Below, piece by piece: positions 6,381 to 11,776 of a stretch of DNA of 11,776 bases. Source of the stretch: WTAW01 sp964406575 (GTDB lineage Bacteria > Acidobacteriota > Aminicenantia > Aminicenantales > Aminicenantaceae). The stretch is taken from contig CAYOSH010000063.1 of assembly GCA_964406575.1 (NCBI GenBank), positions 1-11,776 of the forward strand. Direction: 5' to 3'. Each line of letters opens with the position of its first letter. The stretch's first letter is position 1. Position numbers and translations under genes: made by a program. The notes below the pieces were generated by a model. It did no database searches and was not told the origin of the DNA. It saw nothing but the letters and a program-made list of their open reading frames with translations.

Positions 6381-7103
6381 TTAAGCTTCTTCGGTTTGGG
6401 AATGGGACATGAATTTATAGCCCACTCCCCAAACCGTGACGATATATCGGGGTTTATTTTGATCGTCTTCGATTTTCGCTCTCAGCCTGTTGATGTGGGA
6501 GTTCACGGTGTGCTCATATCCCTTATAGGCATACCCCCAGACCTGATCCAAAAGTTCGTTTCTTGTGTAAACATGTCCGGGATGCCTTGCGAAGTGGTGA
6601 AGCAGGTCGAATTCTTTGGCTGTCAGATTTACTGATTTCCCCTTCAAAACCACTTCTCTTTTTTCTAAGTCTATATGCAAATCCCCATGGTGAATAATGG
6701 GTGATTCCTCCGATTTCTTTTCGGATTCAACGGCATCGATTCTACGAAAGAGCGCCTTTACCCGTGCGATCAATTCACGTACACTGAAGGGCTTCGTGAG
6801 ATAATCATCTGCTCCGATCTCCAATCCGAGAACACGATCTAATTCCGATGTCCTACACGTGAGCATCAAGATCGGAGTATAAGAAGCATCTGAGCGAACC
6901 TTACGGCATATCTCTAAACCGTCAAGACCTGGAAGATTCAAATCCAGGATGATAAGTTGGAATTTTCCTGTGAGAGCTAAATCGAGACCGGATTTCCCAT
7001 TATGGGCAACAGAAACTTCGTAGCCTTGGTCTTTGAGGTTCGCTTCCACCAACCGGGCAATGTTTCTGTCATCCTCAATTATAAGAATTCTACGATTCAT
7101 CAT
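6381..7103 (-). CDS. OmpR/PhoB-family response regulator
   Basis: A DNA-binding transcription regulator, partner of the adjacent kinase. The receiver domain (about 4-117) has the acidic pair Asp11/Asp12, phosphoacceptor Asp54 in LILDLNLPGLDG, Thr82 and Lys104 in YLTKPF, all as expected for a functional switch. A linker rich in Glu, Ser and Lys (about 122-136) leads to the winged-helix DNA-binding domain (about 138-232) with LTAKEFDLLHHFARHPGHVY, the recognition region EHTVNSHINRLRAKIE and the wing VWGVGYKF. At 240 residues the length is normal. Two Met codons open the frame (7103 and 7100); neither has a strong ribosome site. The kinase gene follows after 4 nt. Upstream lie a candidate promoter (7139-7168) and a cluster of short repeats (7196-7257), a possible autoregulatory site. 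The exact regulon cannot be inferred. Confidence 0.96.
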   Translation of the reverse strand: MMNRRILIIEDDRNIARLVEANLKDQGYEVSVAHNGKSGLDLALTGKFQLIILDLNLPGLDGLEICRKVRSDASYTPILMLTCRTSELDRVLGLEIGADDYLTKPFSVRELIARVKALFRRIDAVESEKKSEESPIIHHGDLHIDLEKREVVLKGKSVNLTAKEFDLLHHFARHPGHVYTRNELLDQVWGYAYKGYEHTVNSHINRLRAKIEDDQNKPRYIVTVWGVGYKFMSHSQTEEA

Positions 7104-7138
7104 TCTTGAGATTGCTTAGTAACTTTATTGTTTTTATA

Positions 7139-7168
7139 AGATTAGCATAAAAATATAGATATTTACAA
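7139..7168 (-). promoter_or_regulatory. Candidate sigma-70 promoter of the two-component operon
   Basis: On the minus strand TTGTAA (7168-7163) is followed after 18 nt by TAATCT (7144-7139), preceded by TG one base upstream as in extended -10 promoters. The -10 lies about 36 nt before the regulator ATG. The region is very A/T-rich, so other hexamer pairs could be proposed. Confidence 0.35.
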
Positions 7169-7195
7169 GCGAGAGGAATTCTCTTCCAACTTTGG

Positions 7196-7257
7196 ATAAT
7201 CGATAATCGATATAATCGTATAATCGAGGTCAGTATAATCGATATAATCGAGGTCAG
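7196..7257. repeat. Cluster of six ATAATCG repeats with two AGGTCAG ends
   Basis: The 7-mer ATAATCG starts at 7196, 7203, 7212, 7220, 7235 and 7244. The copies at 7220 and 7244 both continue into AGGTCAG, so 7211-7233 and 7234-7257 form a tandem repeat of 23 and 24 nt that differs by one inserted A. Several copies overlap ATCGAT palindromes. The cluster lies 28-89 bp upstream of the candidate -35 of the response regulator and 94 bp beyond the end of hrpA. Operator array, replication-slippage repeat, or debris of a repeat element are all possible. Confidence 0.7.
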
Positions 7258-7350
7258 GCCATACCATCTATCTCAAAATAAAAAAGTTATGCCATTTTAC
7301 TAAGTCAAATTGGGCCTTAGGAGTACTATTTAAGGTGCAAAAACATATGT

Positions 7351-10300
7351 TTAAGGTTCTAGGGCATACAAGGCTTTTAGTTTAGCGATAAGGCGCTTGG
7401 CGGATATGGGATAGGCGGTCTTGAGTTCGGGTGCAAAGACAGACACTTTAAACTCCTCCACCATCCAGCGGAATTCATCGGCTTCAGCCTTTCTCTCCAG
7501 CGATGAGTCCGCTGCTGATTTTTCCTGCACGGACTCGAGTGCTTTGGCGAATGGAGAGACGCTTTCTGCTTTAGTCCGGTCCTTAGCGAGATCATACCGC
7601 CCTCTCTCCAGTCTTATCTGCAGCGCTTCCAGATAGCGGGGTATATGTATAAGCCTCTCCAACGAATAGATCAATAGAAAGTCTTTTGGCACTAACGCGT
7701 TAAGTTCTTTTTCGATTTCATCGCACAGGATTTTGACTAATTTGTTGTCTCGCATGTTCTTCTCAGTATTTTTGTGGACAGTCCGCACTGTATGGTAAGC
7801 CCTGAGTATCTGACGGACCGCTTCGCTCAGGGCATGGCTTTTTTCGAAAAGCAGCCGGGTTAGATTTTCCGTGTAAGAAAAAAACTCCACTTCGCTCCGG
7901 ATACTTTTTTCTAATACTTCCTTCTGAAGAGCCTCCATAAGGGCCTTTTCCACCGCCTCCTTCCCGCCGAGATAGAGTGCCAGCATCTGTAAATCCTCCG
8001 GCAAAACCAAGTATCGCCTAATAAAGTTCAGGTCCTTTTTAAACTGGAGATGCAGGAGGGCCCGAACACCTTTGGGATGCGTCTGTCGAGCCTGATATTT
8101 GGTAGGGAACAGTCTGATGTCGACTCCCCCCTCTCTTGGCGTAAGAGCTGGATAAGCATTCACAAAGGGCCCTACAGAGATCGTCTCCAACAGGGAATCA
8201 AAATCCCATTCGGTTAAACCCTCTCTTTCCCAACGCTTTCGGGCTTCGGTCCATTGTTTGGATGTGGGACTCCCCTCAGAGGGCCACTTTTTCTTCTTCA
8301 GAGATTCCAGGTCGCGACTTGCATCGATTTCTTTCCCTTCCGCTCCCATCACAGCGACCCGCATCCGCAGGTGAGCAGGGATATCTGCTTGAGCCCAGGC
8401 CGATGTGGGGATGTCAACATTGAAGCGGCTCCGAACAAAATCGGAAAGCGTTTTGTAGAGGGAATCTTCCTGGTATTTTAACTCCTTGAGGATGATCTCC
8501 ACTTTCTCTGAGACCGGGACCAGGAGCTTTCGATAACGTTTGGGAAGCCCCTTAGCCAAAGCTGTGATCTTTTCCTTAAGATGTCCTGGGACACCCCACT
8601 CCAGCGCCTCACCAGGAAGGATGGCTACAGATGAAAGAGGAATCCTAAGTGTCGCTCCATCATCTGCGTCTCCAGGTGAAAAACGGTAAGCCACAGGAAA
8701 CATCTGTTCTCCGACCTCGATGTGATCGGGGAAGGCAGATAGATTTTTATCATCAGGAAAGAGTTTGAGGATATCCTCTTCGCCCATCTTTAAAAAGTCT
8801 TCGTTTCCTCTGTCCTTGATGTATTTCCTGAGGCTTCGCTCATCATAAATGCCGGGAAGCCGTTGAGAATAAAACGCAGTTAGAACCTCTGTACCGAACA
8901 GATACCCCCGCCGTCTCAATTTTTCCTCGATGTTGGCGAGCCGCTCTACAAGGTCAAGATTGTATTGAAGAAAATCTGGCGGGTTGTTGAGTGATCCTTC
9001 AACGAGGGCGGATCGGATGAAGATCTCGTGAGCCTTTTCTGAATGGATGCGTCCGTAAGAAACGCGTCGCCCATTGACGATCTCCAGGCCGTATAGGGTG
9101 ACCCTTTCCGAAGCGATCACCTCTCCCCTGTCTTTATCCCAACGCTCATTTGAGTAAGAGTACCGGCAAAGGTCGCCCCCCAGGTCTTCGAGCCAGGCTG
9201 GTTCGATACGGGCTGCGGTTCGGGCAAAGAGCCGCGAAGTCCTCACCATCTCGGCAGATGCGATCCACGGACGGGATTTTCCAAAAAGCGTTGATCCGGG
9301 GAACACCATGACTTCCCGGCCTTTTGCCGCCGTGTAAATGTTTTTCTCTTTGAGCACGGCGATGTTGGAGAGAAAGCCACTGAGGATGGAGCGGTGGATC
9401 CCGGCATAATGGTCCTTGGAGATCTTTTCTTTATCCTGTGGTCTTAGGTGAATTTTCTCTCCTTGTGATCTTGCGCGGATCTTCTGCTCCTTTGATAGCG
9501 GCAGAATCTTCTGCTCCTCTAGTATGGCTAGGATCTGATCATGGACAAGCACCCACTCCCGCATCCGGGAAAAAGAGAGGAAGTTTTCATTACAGAAACG
9601 GCGTTGTTTGCTGCGGGAGGTCAGTTGTTCCAGAGAACCATGGTAACGCTCCCATATATTGAGTAAAGTCAAAAAATCCGAGTCTGGATGACGGAAGGGG
9701 GCGTGCATGGCATCGGCCTGTTGGGCTTTTTCCGGCGGCCGTTCCCGGGGATCGCGCACACTGAGTGCAGCGGCTATGATGGCCACTTCAGGCAGGCATC
9801 CTTCCTCCCTGGCCTCGAGCAGCATGCGGGAGATTTTGGGGTCGAGGGGCATGCGGGCCATGATCCGTCCTTTATCTGTGAGCCGGTACTCCTTCCGGAT
9901 TCCCCGTGCGTAGACTTTCGTCTCCAGGGCACCCAACTCAAACAGGGTGTCGTATCCGTCTTTGATGTGTTTGGGCTTCGGGCTATCTACGAAGGGAAAA
10001 TCTGAGGGATGGCCGAGCTTTAGGTCGATCATCCTCAGGATGACTTCAGCCAGGTTCGAACGCATGATCTCGGGCGGAGTGAAGGCCAACCGATTTCGGT
10101 ACTCTTTTTCGGAATAGAGCCTGATGCAGATGCCATTCTGCACCCGCCCGCAACGGCCTTTTCTCTGGTCGGCGCTGCTCCGGGAGATGGGGCTTATAGG
10201 CAGGCTGTTGATCCGCATCTCCGGCTGATACTGGGAGATACGGGCCAGGCCGGTGTCGATCACATAACGAATGTCGGGAATGGTGAGGGAGGTCTCAGCC

Positions 10301-11382
10301 ACATTTGTGGCCACCACGATCTTGGCACCTTTGACTTGATAGACTCTTCCCTGTTGAGTTCCGGGGAGGCGAGCATAGAGGGGAAGAACAGTCGTTCCTA
10401 GATAGCGTCGTCCCTCCAGGCGTTCACATGCCTCGAGAATGTCCTGCTCTGTGGGCATAAAGACCAGGATGTCGCCAGTCTCCTTTTTTCGCTTCCGTTT
10501 GATATGGTCAACGGCTTCCACTGCCAGGTCCACATAGTCTGCATCGCGAGGCATGCCGGGAACGGATTCGGCCGGGAGGTATTCGACCTTCACAGGATAT
10601 TGACGGCCGCTCACTTCGATCACAGGGGCATTTCGAAAAGCACGACTAAATTTTTCTGTATCAAGTGTCGCTGATGTGATGATAAGCTTGAGCTCTGGGC
10701 GAATGTCTAGCAACCTCCGTATGATGCCCAACAGAAAATCGATGTTCAAGCTGCGCTCGTGGGCCTCGTCGATGATCAGAGTGTCATAGGCAGACAGATG
10801 GGAATCGGACTGGGTTTCAGCCAAAAGCATCCCGTCTGTCATAATCTTGATAAAAGCTTCCGGAGGTGTCCTATCCCTGAAGCGGATCTTGTATCCTACC
10901 GAACGGCCGAGGTTCTCGTTGATTTCGGAGGCGATCCGGTGGGCAATGGTGATGGCCGCGATCCGGCGGGGTTGAGTACAGGCGATCATACCTGATACGC
11001 CCTGGCCTGCCCTGAGGCACATTTTCGGAAGCTGGGTGCTCTTCCCACATCCTGTCTCTCCGGATATGATAACCACCGGGTGATCCTGGATGGCTTTGAT
11101 GATCTCTCTGGAGCGGGCGCTGATGGGAAGTTCCTGGGGAAAGGAAACTCGGGGGACATGTCGTGCACGAGCTTTCCTTTGCTCGACGGAGGCGGTAAGC
11201 TTCTTCTCGAGATTGATAAGTTCCTGAAGGACGTGCTTTTCTTCCTTTTCCTGGCTGGTTTTCTGTAGCCGGGTCAGCTTATGCCGTACATAAGACCTAT
11301 CCTTGAGCATGGCATGTGGCAGATGGGAACGGATTTGGTGAATAAGTGCATCCACTGAAGCTTCCGAATTTTTTTTATCCAT
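7351..11382 (-). CDS. hrpA: ATP-dependent RNA helicase HrpA (DEAH box)
   Basis: A cytoplasmic DEAH-box RNA helicase that unwinds or remodels RNA using ATP. In E. coli HrpA acts in mRNA processing and has been tied to rescue of stalled ribosomes. The helicase core shows motif I GETGCGKST (108-116), motif Ia TQPRR (136-140), motif II DEAH (205-208), motif III SAT (237-239), motif IV LVFMP (306-310), motif V TNVAETSLTIP (359-369) and motif VI QRKGRCGR (406-413). Next come the winged-helix/HA2 ratchet region (about 445-545), an OB-fold segment (about 655-730) and a long C-terminal domain of the HrpA type (DUF3418 region, about 755-1335). At 1343 residues it is close to the roughly 1300 of E. coli HrpA and appears intact, with no frameshift. 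The start at 11382 has little ribosome-site complementarity but a candidate promoter lies just upstream. A 12-bp palindrome AAACATATGTTT (7341-7352) overlaps the stop codon; no classical terminator is seen. Confidence 0.97.
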   Translation of the reverse strand: MDKKNSEASVDALIHQIRSHLPHAMLKDRSYVRHKLTRLQKTSQEKEEKHVLQELINLEKKLTASVEQRKARARHVPRVSFPQELPISARSREIIKAIQDHPVVIISGETGCGKSTQLPKMCLRAGQGVSGMIACTQPRRIAAITIAHRIASEINENLGRSVGYKIRFRDRTPPEAFIKIMTDGMLLAETQSDSHLSAYDTLIIDEAHERSLNIDFLLGIIRRLLDIRPELKLIITSATLDTEKFSRAFRNAPVIEVSGRQYPVKVEYLPAESVPGMPRDADYVDLAVEAVDHIKRKRKKETGDILVFMPTEQDILEACERLEGRRYLGTTVLPLYARLPGTQQGRVYQVKGAKIVVATNVAETSLTIPDIRYVIDTGLARISQYQPEMRINSLPISPISRSSADQRKGRCGRVQNGICIRLYSEKEYRNRLAFTPPEIMRSNLAEVILRMIDLKLGHPSDFPFVDSPKPKHIKDGYDTLFELGALETKVYARGIRKEYRLTDKGRIMARMPLDPKISRMLLEAREEGCLPEVAIIAAALSVRDPRERPPEKAQQADAMHAPFRHPDSDFLTLLNIWERYHGSLEQLTSRSKQRRFCNENFLSFSRMREWVLVHDQILAILEEQKILPLSKEQKIRARSQGEKIHLRPQDKEKISKDHYAGIHRSILSGFLSNIAVLKEKNIYTAAKGREVMVFPGSTLFGKSRPWIASAEMVRTSRLFARTAARIEPAWLEDLGGDLCRYSYSNERWDKDRGEVIASERVTLYGLEIVNGRRVSYGRIHSEKAHEIFIRSALVEGSLNNPPDFLQYNLDLVERLANIEEKLRRRGYLFGTEVLTAFYSQRLPGIYDERSLRKYIKDRGNEDFLKMGEEDILKLFPDDKNLSAFPDHIEVGEQMFPVAYRFSPGDADDGATLRIPLSSVAILPGEALEWGVPGHLKEKITALAKGLPKRYRKLLVPVSEKVEIILKELKYQEDSLYKTLSDFVRSRFNVDIPTSAWAQADIPAHLRMRVAVMGAEGKEIDASRDLESLKKKKWPSEGSPTSKQWTEARKRWEREGLTEWDFDSLLETISVGPFVNAYPALTPREGGVDIRLFPTKYQARQTHPKGVRALLHLQFKKDLNFIRRYLVLPEDLQMLALYLGGKEAVEKALMEALQKEVLEKSIRSEVEFFSYTENLTRLLFEKSHALSEAVRQILRAYHTVRTVHKNTEKNMRDNKLVKILCDEIEKELNALVPKDFLLIYSLERLIHIPRYLEALQIRLERGRYDLAKDRTKAESVSPFAKALESVQEKSAADSSLERKAEADEFRWMVEEFKVSVFAPELKTAYPISAKRLIAKLKALYALEP

Positions 11383-11420
11383 TTTGAGCCGGCCACATAT
11401 TGAGTGGTCTCGACACTCTT

Positions 11421-11448
11421 ATCATAGCCCAATCTGCTTCAGAATCAA
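11421..11448 (-). promoter_or_regulatory. Candidate sigma-70 promoter of hrpA
   Basis: On the minus strand TTGATT (11448-11443, four of six consensus bases) is followed after 16 nt by TATGAT (11426-11421, five of six). The -10 lies 38 nt before the hrpA ATG, giving a leader of about 30 nt. It is the best promoter match I see in the window. Confidence 0.5.
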
Positions 11449-11622
11449 AGATTTTTTATATGCTCTGGCTGATCTAAACCATTGAATTCAAACAATATAA
11501 CTCTAATTTCAACCGGATTATTTGTCTTAAAACACACTTTTTGCTGTCAAAAAAGCATCTCTAAGACAAAATCTGAGAGCTGCTCACTGAATCCTTCATT
11601 CTCTAGCAATAAACCATAAACC

Positions 11623-11742
11623 ATTGTGCTTTATTTAGAATGCTTTTTTTGGGTGGTAAAAGGACGTTTTAAGTATTAAAATGATCGATTTAAATTGAAT
11701 AATTTCTTTATTTTCATTAAGTTATGTCAGCCAAAGCACAAT
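11623..11742. repeat. 10-bp perfect inverted repeat enclosing 100 bp
   Basis: ATTGTGCTTT (11623-11632) is the exact reverse complement of AAAGCACAAT (11733-11742). The enclosed 100 bp is A/T-rich and non-coding. The geometry would fit a very small mobile-element remnant, but I see no clear target duplication and no nested pairing, so chance is a real possibility. Confidence 0.3.
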
Positions 11743-11776
11743 ATCTAAATATCATATTATAGAATACGTCATTAAT

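Larger units (their letters stand above)
11383..11776. other. Non-coding region upstream of hrpA
   Basis: No gene is recognisable in the 394 bp to the window end. Its proximal part holds the candidate hrpA promoter. The distal part is strongly A/T-rich, with a duplicated AAACCAT at 11611-11624, a T-run at 11643-11650 and a 10-bp inverted repeat listed separately. A divergent or same-strand gene may start beyond the window. Confidence 0.5.

Noticed and set aside
7196..7257. CRISPR array
   Set aside because: Units are 7 to 24 bp, nearly adjacent, with no unique spacers of constant length and no cas genes.
9688..10005. 105-codon plus-strand open frame inside hrpA
   Set aside because: It lies opposite the well-conserved helicase coding sequence and shows no recognisable domain; it is a shadow frame.

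Overview
The window looks like ordinary chromosomal DNA of a Gram-negative bacterium. The envelope emphasis (four exported or anchored proteins and a periplasmic sensor), the HrpA helicase and an ISL3-type transposase remnant would suit a Desulfobacterota/Deltaproteobacteria-like or related lineage. That placement is inference and weak, because there is no rRNA or other phylogenetic marker. Genes are dense, coding DNA has moderate GC, and the spacers are AT-rich.

Layout. Positions 1-534 hold AT-rich DNA and the decayed N-terminal end of an ISL3-family transposase (271-534). On the plus strand, 554-2505 carries two tandem exported alpha/beta-hydrolases separated by 2 nt, very likely one transcription unit created by duplication. 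Everything from 2575 to 11382 is on the minus strand. In transcription order it is hrpA (11382-7351), an OmpR/PhoB-type response regulator (7103-6381), its histidine kinase (6376-4883), an exported spondin-domain protein (4549-3896) and an exported MsrA-MsrB methionine sulfoxide reductase (3687-2575). The hydrolase pair and msrAB converge at 2506-2574, where I see no strong terminator. Positions 11383-11776 show no gene.

Working together. The regulator and kinase form a clear two-gene operon with a 4-nt gap. The spondin-domain and MsrAB genes lie downstream on the same strand but behind spacers of 333 and 208 nt that contain inverted repeats, so they are probably separate or attenuated units. 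MsrAB repairs oxidised methionines outside the cytoplasm and the spondin-domain protein is exported, so an envelope or oxidative-stress regulon under the two-component system is plausible but unproven. HrpA is a housekeeping RNA helicase with no obvious link to its neighbours.

No obviously new multi-gene system is visible. The most unusual structure is in the non-coding DNA: a 119-bp nested palindrome before msrAB (3767-3885), a wobble-paired hairpin in the leader of the spondin-domain gene (4582-4643), an irregular array of six ATAATCG units upstream of the response regulator (7196-7257), and a 3' transposase truncation with an apparent internal deletion directly in front of the hydrolase pair.
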